Below, one piece after another: positions 1-6,583 of a stretch of 15,615 bases of DNA. Numbering within the stretch: the first letter of the stretch is position 1; the number at the start of each line of letters is the position of its first letter. A model generated the notes under the pieces. That model worked only from the letters and a program-made list of their open reading frames with translations. It was not told where the DNA came from and made no database searches. Position numbers and translations under genes: made by a program. The stretch spans positions 1 through 15,615 of the forward strand of contig BNUP01000048.1 in NCBI GenBank assembly GCA_025997455.1, read 5' to 3'. This stretch comes from Fibrobacterales bacterium (lineage in GTDB: Bacteria > Fibrobacterota > Fibrobacteria > Fibrobacterales > Fibrobacteraceae).

Positions 1-497
1 CACCCGTCTAATTTTCTTCCGTCTATGGTTAAAATTGTATCGCCCACGGCAATATGTGCCTCCTCCGCGGCGGATTGCGGTTCCACTATGCCCACAACGA
101 GTTTATCCGAAACGGGTTCTGGGTTGCCTATCATATAAATTACGGTTAATAAAATGTAAGCAAAAACAATGTTGAAAAATGGTCCCATAAATGCAATTGT
201 GGCTCGTTTCCAAACGGGTTGTGCAACGAAATCATCGGAATGTGAATTTTGTGAGTCTCTTGTTTCGGGATTTTCGCCTGCCATTGCAACATAACCGCCA
301 AAGGGAATTGCCGAAATTGCGTAGTCCGTTCCGTTTCTATTAAATTTAATGAGTTTTTTTCCAAAACCTATGGAGAAAGTGAGCACTCTGACTCCGCACG
401 CTTTTGCAGCGAGAAAATGCCCGGATTCGTGCACAAACACGAGCAAACTCAAGCCGAGTAATCCTAAAATTATTTGAAATAACCAATAAATGCTCAT
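1..497 (-). CDS. rseP: RseP-like site-2 zinc metalloprotease (M50), 3' part outside window
   Basis: Intramembrane zinc protease of the S2P/RseP family, which cleaves membrane-bound anti-sigma factors and leftover signal peptides in the inner membrane. The first 165 residues are visible and read off the window edge without a stop. A first membrane helix (about residues 5-22) carries the zinc motif HESGH at 23-27. It is followed by FSIGFG (41-46), the GGYVAMAGE loop (67-75), a second hydrophobic segment with GPFFN (105-109), and the start of a PDZ domain (about 133-165). The ATG at 497 has a GGAG Shine-Dalgarno at 504-507. It is divergent from ispG; dxr-rseP-ispG neighbourhoods are common in bacteria, so the pairing fits. 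The family assignment is firm. The exact substrate cannot be told. Confidence 0.93.
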   Translation of the reverse strand, partial: MSIYWLFQIILGLLGLSLLVFVHESGHFLAAKACGVRVLTFSIGFGKKLIKFNRNGTDYAISAIPFGGYVAMAGENPETRDSQNSHSDDFVAQPVWKRATIAFMGPFFNIVFAYILLTVIYMIGNPEPVSDKLVVGIVEPQSAAEEAHIAVGDTILTIDGRKLDG

Positions 498-521
498 TCT
501 AAACTCCAAAAAGTATAGAGT

Positions 522-533
522 GGAAGGTAGAAA
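522..533 (-). promoter_or_regulatory. Promoter-like box upstream of rseP
   Basis: On the minus strand this reads TTTCTACCTTCC, the same box found just before ispG, the 5282 gene and the permease. It ends 24 bases before the rseP ATG, leaving room for the GGAG ribosome site. It contains TAnnTT, like the -7 box of FCB-group promoters. Its function is inferred from recurrence only. Confidence 0.5.
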
Positions 534-738
534 AAAGTTGATAGTGTAAAGAGTAGAGATGGTAAATTTAGCATTGCAAAAATAGGGTATGGGGTGTTGG
601 GTGTAGGGTGTGGAAAATACGGCATTGCCAAATTTTTCTGGGGCACTCTATCCACACCGCGTTCACAATTTTTACACAGTACTCTAACTTACGAGTGCTA
701 AAGCACACCCCACACCCTATACCCCTGCACTGCCGAGT
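534..738. repeat. Low-complexity divergent intergenic region (rseP/ispG)
   Basis: About 205 bases hold no credible gene. The left half has GTAAAGAGTAGAG and GGGTGT-type repeats. The right half has TACACAGTACTCTAAC, ACACCCCACACCC and TATACCCC, roughly the complement of the left. The open frame that runs through it in phase with ispG is translated repeat, not protein. The same word types recur at 5098-5260 and 15542-15615. Confidence 0.7.
585..608 (+). other. G-quadruplex-capable G-run cluster
   Basis: Four runs of three or four G (585-587, 591-594, 599-601, 606-608) are separated by loops of 3-4 bases (TAT, TGTT, TGTA). This satisfies the usual pattern for an intramolecular G-quadruplex. A C-rich counterpart with three runs (708-711, 715-717, 722-725) lies nearer ispG, so the two arms form an imperfect inverted pair. 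Both lie in the rseP/ispG divergent region. Confidence 0.6.
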
Positions 739-750
739 TTTCTACATTCC
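739..750 (+). promoter_or_regulatory. Promoter-like box upstream of ispG
   Basis: TTTCTACATTCC, identical to the box before the 5282 gene, ends 4 bases before the ispG ATG. No Shine-Dalgarno is present between them. If this is a -7/-10 element, the ispG transcript would be leaderless or nearly so. Confidence 0.5.
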
Positions 751-754
751 ACCA

Positions 755-1864
755 ATGCGAGAAAAGTCCGTTGCTGTTCGGATTGGGAATGCCGTTGTTG
801 GCGGAGGTGCACCGGTTTTGGTGCAGTCTATGACCACAACGAGTCCCAAAGATGTTGAAGGGTCGGTTAAGCAGATTGTAGAACTTGCACAGGCGGGTTG
901 CGAACTTGCGAGAATAACGGTGCCAACGCTTGCCGATGCGGAAAAATTAAAAGAAATTGTTGCAAAAGTTCGTGCTGCTGGAGTGGAAATTCCGTTATCG
1001 GCGGATATTCATTTTCAGCCGAAGGCTGCGTTTGAGGCGTTGAAATGGGTTGAAAAGGTGCGTATAAATCCGGGAAATTTCGTATCTGCGGGTCAAAATA
1101 TTGAAGATGTTTTTTCGCCGTTTGTGCGTGAGGCAAAAAAATTGGGACGGGCGGTGCGAATCGGAGTAAATCACGGGTCGCTTTCGGCACGCATCCTTGC
1201 AAAGTTCGGAAACACACCGCTTGGAATGGTGGAAAGCGCGCTTGAATTTTTGGCGATTTGTGAGGCGGAAAATTTTGACCAAATAGTTTTCAGTCTAAAG
1301 GCATCTCGACCTTTGGAAATGGTGCAGGCGAATCGACTTATGGCAGAACGGCTGCGTGAGGGCGGGCACAAACCGTATCCTTTTCATTTGGGCGTAACGG
1401 AGGCGGGCGAAGGCGAAGACGGACGCATAAAATCGGCGGTCGGAATCGGTGCACTTTTAATAGACGGAATTGGCGATACAATTAGAGTTTCACTCACGGA
1501 AAATCCCGTGAACGAAATTCCCGTGGCATTTGCACTTTTGCAAGCGGCTGGTTTGCGTAAAACAAAGGCGGAATTTATCAGTTGCCCCGGTTGCGGGCGA
1601 ACACTTTTTGAATTGCAAATTGTAACTCGTGAGGTAAAAAATCGCTTTTCGCATTTGAAAAATTTGAGTATTGCGGTTATGGGCTGCATTGTGAACGGTC
1701 CGGGTGAAATGGCTGGTGCGGATTTCGGCTATGTCGGTGCGGGCAACGGAAAAATTACGCTTTATGAGGGAACCGAGCCTGTTAAAAAATATATTCCGCA
1801 AGAAGAGGCTTTGGATGAGTTGGAAAAACTTATAAAGGAGCGGGGAAAGTGGATAGAAAAATAG
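755..1864 (+). CDS. ispG: 4-hydroxy-3-methylbut-2-en-1-yl diphosphate synthase (IspG/GcpE)
   Basis: A [4Fe-4S] enzyme of the MEP isoprenoid pathway that reductively opens methylerythritol cyclodiphosphate to HMBPP in the cytoplasm. The product is 369 residues, matching the bacterial short form (about 370). The N-terminal TIM barrel holds VQSMTTT (23-29), SADIHF (82-87) and RINPGN (103-108). The C-terminal cluster domain has CPGC (Cys277, Cys280), Cys311 in GCIVNGPGE, and Glu318, the expected three-Cys/one-Glu ligand set. The start is the ATG at 755. The open frame continues 49 codons upstream from 608, but that part is translated low-complexity repeat and would add an unrelated extension. The end overlaps the coaD start by 16 bases, so the two are probably co-transcribed. 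Confidence 0.96.
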   Translation: MREKSVAVRIGNAVVGGGAPVLVQSMTTTSPKDVEGSVKQIVELAQAGCELARITVPTLADAEKLKEIVAKVRAAGVEIPLSADIHFQPKAAFEALKWVEKVRINPGNFVSAGQNIEDVFSPFVREAKKLGRAVRIGVNHGSLSARILAKFGNTPLGMVESALEFLAICEAENFDQIVFSLKASRPLEMVQANRLMAERLREGGHKPYPFHLGVTEAGEGEDGRIKSAVGIGALLIDGIGDTIRVSLTENPVNEIPVAFALLQAAGLRKTKAEFISCPGCGRTLFELQIVTREVKNRFSHLKNLSIAVMGCIVNGPGEMAGADFGYVGAGNGKITLYEGTEPVKKYIPQEEALDELEKLIKERGKWIEK

Positions 1865-2295
1865 CGGTTTTTGCGGGGTCTTTTGACCCTTTCACCATTG
1901 CACACAGAGATGTTGCAAAACGAGGTTGTGCAATTTTTGATGAACTTATAATTTTAATCGCGAACAACATAAATAAAAAAACACTTTTTTCTGCAGAGGA
2001 ACGCGCCGAGTTCGCTAAGGCGAGCATGAAGGATACCCCGAATGTGAGCGTGAAAATTTGGGAAGGATTAACGGTAGATTTTTTGAAAGATCGCAATATA
2101 AAATTTTTGGTGCGCGGCGTGCGCAATGCCTCCGATTTGGAGTGGGAACAGTCGGTTGCTTGGAATAATGAAAAATTACTGCCCGGCGTTGAGACGGTAT
2201 TTTTCGGTTCAAAGCAGGAACATCTGCACATTTCGAGTTCGGTGGTGAGGGAGTTGATTAAATACGATAAGGAAGTCGGCGGTTTAAGGGGATAA
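1849..2295 (+). CDS. coaD: Phosphopantetheine adenylyltransferase (CoaD)
   Basis: Transfers AMP from ATP to 4'-phosphopantetheine, the penultimate step of coenzyme A synthesis, in the cytoplasm. It has 148 residues, slightly shorter than the usual 155-165. Visible family motifs are GSFDPFT (10-16), NKKTLFSAEER (42-52), RGVRNASDLEWE (89-100) and ISSSVVRE (128-135). The nucleotidyl-transferase (H/T)xGH signature is TIAH (16-19), with Ala where Gly is normal, so the catalytic His19 is kept but the turn differs. The start is GTG at 1849 inside the end of ispG, with AAGGAG at 1835-1840 as ribosome site. The TAA stop shares its last base with the next ATG. Confidence 0.92.
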   Translation: MDRKIAVFAGSFDPFTIAHRDVAKRGCAIFDELIILIANNINKKTLFSAEERAEFAKASMKDTPNVSVKIWEGLTVDFLKDRNIKFLVRGVRNASDLEWEQSVAWNNEKLLPGVETVFFGSKQEHLHISSSVVRELIKYDKEVGGLRG

Positions 2296-2975
2296 TGCAT
2301 ATTATGCCGTTTATTTTTATACTTGCATTTTTTGCCGTTTCTGTGCAGGCGAATTTTGACGAACCCAAAAAGTTTTATGTTTTTGGTGCAGGTATTGATT
2401 TTGCGGTGACAAGGGGCGACTTAGACGGCATTTCAAAAATAAATTCAGGTGCAGGTTCCGTTCCCGAAAAGGTGATTTTACCCGAAGTGCCTTTTTTTGC
2501 GGTTTATGCTTTTGACGCCCGTGCACTTGTCGATGCAAATTCAATAGCGTTTAATTTGGGACTCGGTTTTCCCGATTATGAACATAATTTACAGAACGGC
2601 GAGGCTCGATATTTTAGGCTCGGTTTGGAATATCAATACCATTTTCTTTACCCCGAACCGCTTAGAATTGGGATAGGAATCGGCTACACATTTTCTTCGT
2701 TAAGGTTTCCAAAAGCGGCTATTGGAAGTGTGGCGGGTGGCGAGGCAAACGATAACTCGCAATGGAATTATGCGAACTTTACGGGTAATGGTTTTCATTT
2801 GGTCACTTCTGCCGAGTATTTCTTTACCGAGCATTTGGCTACAGAGGTTGCAATTCGCTACCGTCTCCTGTATTTGAACAGAGTTTCTACCGACTTAAAT
2901 GATGTCTCTCGTTTAAGCGATGCCGTTTGGCAGGGTATGGGCGAGTTAGGACTTCGCTTTTTGGTGGTGTTTTAA
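2295..2975 (+). CDS. Outer-membrane beta-barrel family protein
   Basis: Unnamed exported protein of 226 residues. An N-terminal signal peptide (about 1-19, ending VSVQA) is followed by alternating hydrophobic/aromatic strands such as FYVFGAGIDFAV, SIAFNLGLGF, YFRLGLEYQYHFLY and LRIGIGIGYTF, and a final strand ending in Phe (LGLRFLVVF). This is the pattern of a small outer-membrane barrel whose C-terminal Phe is read by the BAM machinery. Translation starts at the ATG overlapping the coaD stop (TAATG), with an alternative ATG three codons on. It looks like a passenger of the ispG-coaD operon; no functional link is evident. The cargo or ligand cannot be inferred. Confidence 0.72.
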   Translation: MHIMPFIFILAFFAVSVQANFDEPKKFYVFGAGIDFAVTRGDLDGISKINSGAGSVPEKVILPEVPFFAVYAFDARALVDANSIAFNLGLGFPDYEHNLQNGEARYFRLGLEYQYHFLYPEPLRIGIGIGYTFSSLRFPKAAIGSVAGGEANDNSQWNYANFTGNGFHLVTSAEYFFTEHLATEVAIRYRLLYLNRVSTDLNDVSRLSDAVWQGMGELGLRFLVVF

Positions 2976-3002
2976 AGATTAATGACAAGGAGCGGGCGTT
3001 GC

Positions 3003-3036
3003 GGGGGGATGAGCAAGCCGAAGGCGAAGCCCCCCT
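3003..3036 (+). terminator. GC-rich hairpin between the barrel gene and the cyclotransferase
   Basis: GGGGGG at 3003-3008 can pair with CCCCCC at 3031-3036 around a 22-base loop, and the loop has short complementary GC words. It lies 27 bases after the barrel stop. It lacks an immediate T tract, so intrinsic termination is only a possibility; a short palindromic repeat is the alternative. Confidence 0.35.
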
Positions 3037-3046
3037 GCCCACAAAA

Positions 3047-3059
3047 TATTCTAATTTTT
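3047..3059 (+). promoter_or_regulatory. Promoter-like box upstream of the glutaminyl cyclotransferase gene
   Basis: TATTCTAATTTTT contains TTCTAnnTT, the core shared with boxes before other operon-first genes. It lies 14 bases before the ATG at 3074. Confidence 0.35.
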
Positions 3060-3073
3060 CAAATGTGACGAGT

Positions 3074-3802
3074 ATGAATTTTTTTAGACTTTTTTTTTGG
3101 TTTTACGCGGCACACACCGCGTTCGCAATAACTCCTATAGACTCCCTTCCCCATTCCGACTCGCGATATACACAAGGGTTGTTTTGGAAAGGTGATGAAC
3201 TGTGGGAATCAACAGGTTTGGAAGGGCATTCAAAGATTTACAGGATGAACAAAAAAGGGGAAACGACAGATTCCGTTTCAATGCGGGGTCGGCATTTCGG
3301 TGAGGGAATTGCAAGCGTTGGGAATAAACTTTTATGGCTCACTTGGCGGTCGCAGGTCGGGTTTATATTAGAAGGTTCGCTGCATAATGAAGAGTTAAAG
3401 TTTATCGGACAATTTCCGCTTTACGGTGAAGGGTGGGGTTTAACCGTTTGGAATAATCAGTGGCTTATGAGCGACGGTTCTTCTTCGCTTTTTGTGCTTT
3501 CTCTCGGCGATATGCATGTGGTAAAAAAAATTGCAGTGAAATTTAACGGCGTTCCCGTGCGAAATTTGAATGAGTTGGAGGCGGTGGGCGATACTCTTTT
3601 TGCAAATGTTTGGTATAGCGATTCAATAGCGGTTATTCACATACCTACCGGAACTGTAACTCGTTGGCTCGATATTTCCGCACTTGCACAGGCACACAGG
3701 AAGGCACATCACAAAGCCGAAGTTTTGAACGGAATTGCGTTTGACGGAAAAAATTTATGGATAACCGGAAAATTTTGGAGCGAGATTTACAAGATTGAGT
3801 AA
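3074..3802 (+). CDS. Secreted glutaminyl-peptide cyclotransferase (glutamine cyclotransferase)
   Basis: Catalyses cyclisation of N-terminal glutamine to pyroglutamate, in the periplasm or outside the cell. The product is 242 residues with a signal peptide (about 1-16, ending HTAFA). The five-bladed propeller family PF05096 is recognised from LPHSDSRYTQGL, WESTGLEGHS, FGEGI then LTW, GEGWGLT, SDGSS, LNELE then ANVWYSD, and the closing NGIAFD then ITGKFW. The start is placed at 3074 because the frame opens earlier (2927) only through intergenic sequence, while 3074 gives a proper signal peptide. The stop is directly abutted by a hairpin repeat that begins at 3804. Confidence 0.88.
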   Translation: MNFFRLFFWFYAAHTAFAITPIDSLPHSDSRYTQGLFWKGDELWESTGLEGHSKIYRMNKKGETTDSVSMRGRHFGEGIASVGNKLLWLTWRSQVGFILEGSLHNEELKFIGQFPLYGEGWGLTVWNNQWLMSDGSSSLFVLSLGDMHVVKKIAVKFNGVPVRNLNELEAVGDTLFANVWYSDSIAVIHIPTGTVTRWLDISALAQAHRKAHHKAEVLNGIAFDGKNLWITGKFWSEIYKIE

Positions 3803-3803
3803 T

Positions 3804-3955
3804 GGTAACCACTATTAACCTCATAAGAGGTTGGTAGAGGTTACCAAGCGACATGGGCGAACTGCGTTTTTTATGCAAATTTGAGTAGTTCGCCGTTGTC
3901 TCTAAAAACTCAAATCTGTGGAATTGAGTTACAAAGAGAGTTTTTAGAGGTTTCC
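3804..3955 (-). repeat. Three-hairpin intergenic element, copy 1
   Basis: Read on the minus strand this 152-base element has three parts. Hairpin A pairs CTCTAAAAACTC-type arms (3900-3911 with 3938-3950). Middle hairpin M has GGCGAAC/GTTCGCC arms. Hairpin B is a long stem built on GGTAACC/GGTTACC (3804-3845). It fills the space between two convergent genes, beginning 1 base after one stop and ending 5 bases before the other. It is nearly identical to copy 3 without that copy's insertion. A bidirectional terminator or a REP-like element is plausible. Confidence 0.8.
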
Positions 3956-3960
3956 TAATC

Positions 3961-5079
3961 TTATTCCTCACCGATTGACTTTCTATGAATTCTTATGCCT
4001 TCTCTCACATCTTTATACAATACGAGCACCGCACAGGTAAAGGGAATAGCCACCACCAAGCCCAGAAAACCGAGCAATTTTCCCCACACCGATAAACTCA
4101 GCAAAATTAAAACCGGCGAAAGTCCAAGTGCTTTACCCATAACCTTTGGAGTAATAACCAAATCCTGCAAAACCTGAATACCCGCATAAATTGCAGTGAT
4201 AATCAACAGCACTTGCCAAAACGAAGTCCCTACATCAAGCGAATAAATTAAACCCAAAAAAACGGCAAGCGGAATACTCAAAATTTGCATATAAGGAATC
4301 ATATTGAGGCAACCGATAAACAAGCCAAACGGCAAGCCCATAGGCAAGTTCATAATGGAAAATGCAGTTGCAAATAACACGCCTACAAGCCCAGCCACGA
4401 GAGTTTGCGCGCGGAAATACTGGCTCATAATATAATCAAAATTGCGAAAGAAATCCAACACTTTTTCGTTGTAAGCAGAGGGAATTTGCCTTGCGAGCAC
4501 GCCGCGAATATGCTCAAAATCTAAAAGTAAAAACATCATATATAATATAACCATAAATAAACCGGCAAGCCATGCAAACACCTTCATTGACCACGAAAGC
4601 GCACCGAAAGCACCGGGTAAAAGTTTCGCAAACAACTCTTGAATAGCCTTTAACGCATCAAAATTCTGCAACTGTTGCAAAAGAAATTCAAAATTTACCT
4701 TTTCGGAAATCATCTCCAACATATTTTCGGGCAGGTATTGTGAAAGTTTTGCCTGCCAAGCGTTATCGGTGGCTAATTTTCGCAACAAATCGCTCAAATG
4801 CACAACTTGATCTGCAATTACAGGAACGAGCACAAACGCCGCACCTATAATAATTCCCGCAAAAATCAAGAGAACCGCAAGTGCCGAGAGCACTCTATAT
4901 TTCAGAAATTTTTGCAATTTATTCACAAATGGATTCAATATATAGGCGAGCAAAAACGCCACCACAAACGGAAACAACACATCGGATAAGTAAGCGAGCA
5001 GAGTTATAAATATTGCACTGCCAAGCAACCCGAAAATCAGCATCATAATTCGGTCGATGTTCCAATAATTGTTTGACAT
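3961..5079 (-). CDS. AI-2E family transporter (PerM/YdiK-type membrane protein)
   Basis: Polytopic inner-membrane protein of 372 residues, family PF01594 (AI-2E exporter family; many members are of unknown substrate or act as ion antiporters). It has the family layout: two or three hydrophobic segments at the N-terminus (about 11-35, 60-85, with LLAYILNPFV between), a long soluble amphipathic section (about 85-155), and a further group of membrane helices to the end. The conserved loop GLPFGLFIGCLNMIPYMQ and the segment LQDLVITPKVMGKALGLSPV are typical. ATG at 5079 follows a promoter-like box. It converges on the cyclotransferase gene, separated only by a hairpin element. The family is clear, the substrate is not. 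Confidence 0.9.
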   Translation of the reverse strand: MSNNYWNIDRIMMLIFGLLGSAIFITLLAYLSDVLFPFVVAFLLAYILNPFVNKLQKFLKYRVLSALAVLLIFAGIIIGAAFVLVPVIADQVVHLSDLLRKLATDNAWQAKLSQYLPENMLEMISEKVNFEFLLQQLQNFDALKAIQELFAKLLPGAFGALSWSMKVFAWLAGLFMVILYMMFLLLDFEHIRGVLARQIPSAYNEKVLDFFRNFDYIMSQYFRAQTLVAGLVGVLFATAFSIMNLPMGLPFGLFIGCLNMIPYMQILSIPLAVFLGLIYSLDVGTSFWQVLLIITAIYAGIQVLQDLVITPKVMGKALGLSPVLILLSLSVWGKLLGFLGLVVAIPFTCAVLVLYKDVREGIRIHRKSIGEE

Positions 5080-5085
5080 ATTGGG

Positions 5086-5097
5086 GGAAGGTAGAAA
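5086..5097 (-). promoter_or_regulatory. Promoter-like box upstream of the AI-2E family gene
   Basis: Reads TTTCTACCTTCC on the minus strand, ending 6 bases before the ATG. It forms the left end of an inverted repeat with the box of the divergent gene at 5265-5276. Confidence 0.5.
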
Positions 5098-5109
5098 CTT
5101 TGCAGTGCA

Positions 5110-5134
5110 GGGGTGTGGGGTGTGGGGTGTGGGG
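5110..5134 (+). other. Perfect G4 motif, four GGGG runs with TGT loops
   Basis: GGGG at 5110-5113, 5117-5120, 5124-5127 and 5131-5134 are each separated by TGT. This is an ideal four-tetrad intramolecular G-quadruplex motif on the plus strand, 31 bases from the permease start. Folding has not been shown. Confidence 0.75.
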
Positions 5135-5223
5135 AGTAGATTGTAAAGTGTAAAGTTATTACTCTCTACTCTCTACTCTTTACTCTTTACTCTTTACACT
5201 CCTGCACCGCCGAGTTCTCCACA

Positions 5224-5247
5224 CCCCACACCCTACACCCTATACCC
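5224..5247 (-). other. G4 motif on the minus strand
   Basis: Plus-strand runs CCCC 5224-5227, CCC 5231-5233, CCC 5238-5240 and CCC 5245-5247 with 3-4 base loops give a G-quadruplex pattern on the minus strand. It is the right-hand counterpart of the motif at 5110-5134. Confidence 0.6.
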
Positions 5248-5264
5248 TACCTTGCATTGCAAAG

Positions 5265-5276
5265 TTTCTACATTCC
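5265..5276 (+). promoter_or_regulatory. Promoter-like box upstream of the 5282 gene
   Basis: TTTCTACATTCC, identical to the ispG box, ends 5 bases before the ATG at 5282. There is no Shine-Dalgarno. Confidence 0.5.
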
Positions 5277-5281
5277 CCCTT

Positions 5282-5833
5282 ATGAGAAAGATTTTTTTTA
5301 CCCTTTGCGTGCTTGTGGGGGCGGCATTCGCCCAACAGTCATCTCAAACAACAACCCAAAAGTCGATTAACGCCAAGTCGGTGAGCGTTAAGGTAAACGG
5401 ACTGCCGCAACAATATACCTCATTGCGAATAGACACGCTTTCGAGATGCATTTCCGCATTGCCCGCATCTGAAAATATAGTTGCAACGGCGGAAGGTCGC
5501 ACGGAATATTTGAAACGAATTTCGGGAACCGATAAAAATGATTATGTGAAGGTTTGGAACGCCAAGGTCGGCTTGGTGTATGTTTGGAAATATAAACTGC
5601 ATTATCTGCTGATTCCGCAAGGCGGTTTGGAGGCTCAACCTCCGATTTTCCACGAGGCGGAAGGTTCTTACCCAATCACCGAGACAATTCAGGGCGACCC
5701 GCAAGACGGTGATTTTTTTGCGTTTTCAAGCCCGCGCAGATATTATTTCAACTCGCAAGAGGCGGCAGAGGCATCTGCCGTGAAAAGAGCAAAACAGAGA
5801 ATTACGGAATTGAACGCGTTGGAGTGCAAATAA
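5282..5833 (+). CDS. Exported protein of unknown function
   Basis: I do not recognise this 183-residue protein. It starts with a clear Sec signal peptide (about 1-17, MRKIFF then a hydrophobic core ending GAAFA), a Gln/Thr/Ser-rich linker, and a mixed alpha/beta body with YVKVWNAKVGLVYVWKYKLHYLL in the middle. The C-terminus is a charged helix (EAAEASAVKRAKQRITELN). It has a single mature Cys near residue 53 and one at the penultimate position. The ATG at 5282 is preferred over an in-frame ATG at 5252 because only the former gives a signal peptide start and it follows the recurrent box. The CBM-like gene follows after 10 bases, so the pair is probably one operon. Confidence 0.75.
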   Translation: MRKIFFTLCVLVGAAFAQQSSQTTTQKSINAKSVSVKVNGLPQQYTSLRIDTLSRCISALPASENIVATAEGRTEYLKRISGTDKNDYVKVWNAKVGLVYVWKYKLHYLLIPQGGLEAQPPIFHEAEGSYPITETIQGDPQDGDFFAFSSPRRYYFNSQEAAEASAVKRAKQRITELNALECK

Positions 5834-5843
5834 AGGAGTGTTT

Positions 5844-6500
5844 ATGAGCGAAGAAAACGGTGAATTGGTTGAAAACGGCGATTTCTCAAAGGGAATTTCC
5901 GGTTGGAATATCGGCTGTTGGAAAGGAAAATTTTCCGCCGATGATAATTTTGACGATGAGGTGAGTTTCAACATTGTTGAGCCTGGGACAGAGGCTTGGG
6001 CTTTGCAATTTTACCGAACCGTTGCGTTAAAGGAAGGTGAGAGTTATATTTTCTCGATGAAGGCAAAGGCGGAACAACCCCGCACGCTGAATGTGAATAT
6101 TAAAAAGCACAAAGAAGATTATGTGCCTTATGCAAACGGACGAATTATAGATTTGAGCACCGAATGGCAGGACTACAGTTGGCGTTTCACAATGAAAGAT
6201 GCAAGCGATTCTGCGGCTTTGCTCTCGTTCGATATGGGCGGAAACGGCACGGGTTGGAGTTTGAAAGATGTATCTCTGCAATTGTCGAACGGTGAAAGCG
6301 TAAAGGGAAATTTCAGCCGCCGCATTCAAAAGAACAGCGGTTATTTCAATTCACCCAGCGAACCGTGGGAATTACGGTTTTATTCCGCCGGCGGAGAATT
6401 GCTCGAAGTCTTGGACAAGGGGCAGGGTGGTGAAGGTATGCGTGCCTATCCGCGAATCGACAGGTCGGGCATTATAGTTGTGAAAGAAATTAAAAAGTAA
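5844..6500 (+). CDS. CBM4_9-like carbohydrate-binding protein
   Basis: The product has 218 residues. Residues about 6-150 match the cenC-type jelly-roll module (PF02018). It shows ENGDFSKGISGWN at the start, AWALQFYRTVALKEGESY in the middle, then STEWQDYSWRFTM and the closing GWSLKDVSLQ. Such modules bind beta-glucan or xylan chains and are usually attached to secreted glycoside hydrolases. The last 50 residues form a small separate segment (WELRFYSAGGELLEVL to GIIVVKEIKK) resembling C-terminal beta modules of secreted proteins. No catalytic domain and no signal peptide are visible. The ATG at 5844 has AAGGAG at 5833-5838; a GTG two codons earlier is less likely. Confidence 0.75.
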   Translation: MSEENGELVENGDFSKGISGWNIGCWKGKFSADDNFDDEVSFNIVEPGTEAWALQFYRTVALKEGESYIFSMKAKAEQPRTLNVNIKKHKEDYVPYANGRIIDLSTEWQDYSWRFTMKDASDSAALLSFDMGGNGTGWSLKDVSLQLSNGESVKGNFSRRIQKNSGYFNSPSEPWELRFYSAGGELLEVLDKGQGGEGMRAYPRIDRSGIIVVKEIKK

Positions 6501-6540
6501 GGAAAATTTTTGGGCGACCCGTTCCTCGAAGTCTAAGCGT

Positions 6541-6571
6541 TGCTAAAAAAACGAAATATTTCTGAATTAGC
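6541..6571. repeat. Small inverted repeat after the CBM gene
   Basis: TGCTAA (6541-6546) pairs with TTAGCA (6566-6571), and GAAATATTTC inside the loop is itself palindromic. It lies 40 bases after the stop at 6500 and could act as a weak terminator or be an eroded repeat. Confidence 0.35.
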
Positions 6572-6583
6572 ACAAGGCGATTA

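Larger units (their letters stand above)
5091..5271. repeat. Palindromic divergent promoter region with low-complexity core
   Basis: The outer arms 5091-5109 and 5253-5271 are inverted repeats matching at 18 of 19 positions and include part of both promoter-like boxes. Inside are a G-rich arm, a C-rich arm, and a core of TACTCTC/TTTACTC-type tandem words (about 5158-5200). About 200 bases separate the two start codons and no gene is present. The frame that enters from 5252 is the short in-phase upstream extension of the next gene. Confidence 0.75.

Noticed and set aside
608..754. 49-residue N-terminal extension of IspG
   Set aside because: The extension is translated low-complexity repeat, is not expected for a 370-residue IspG, and ends at an ATG with the recurrent upstream box.
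1830..2300. 156-residue frame opposite coaD
   Set aside because: Shadow of coaD; its composition is Ser/Phe/Leu-rich as expected for the complement of the coding strand, and no motif is seen.
3804..3955. Transposon or insertion sequence at the repeat element
   Set aside because: No transposase frame lies inside or beside any of the three copies, so an autonomous element is not supported. A non-autonomous family remains possible.
4798..4989. Small gene opposite the AI-2E transporter
   Set aside because: A Lys/Arg/Asn/His-rich frame antisense to a membrane protein, without ribosome site or known similarity.
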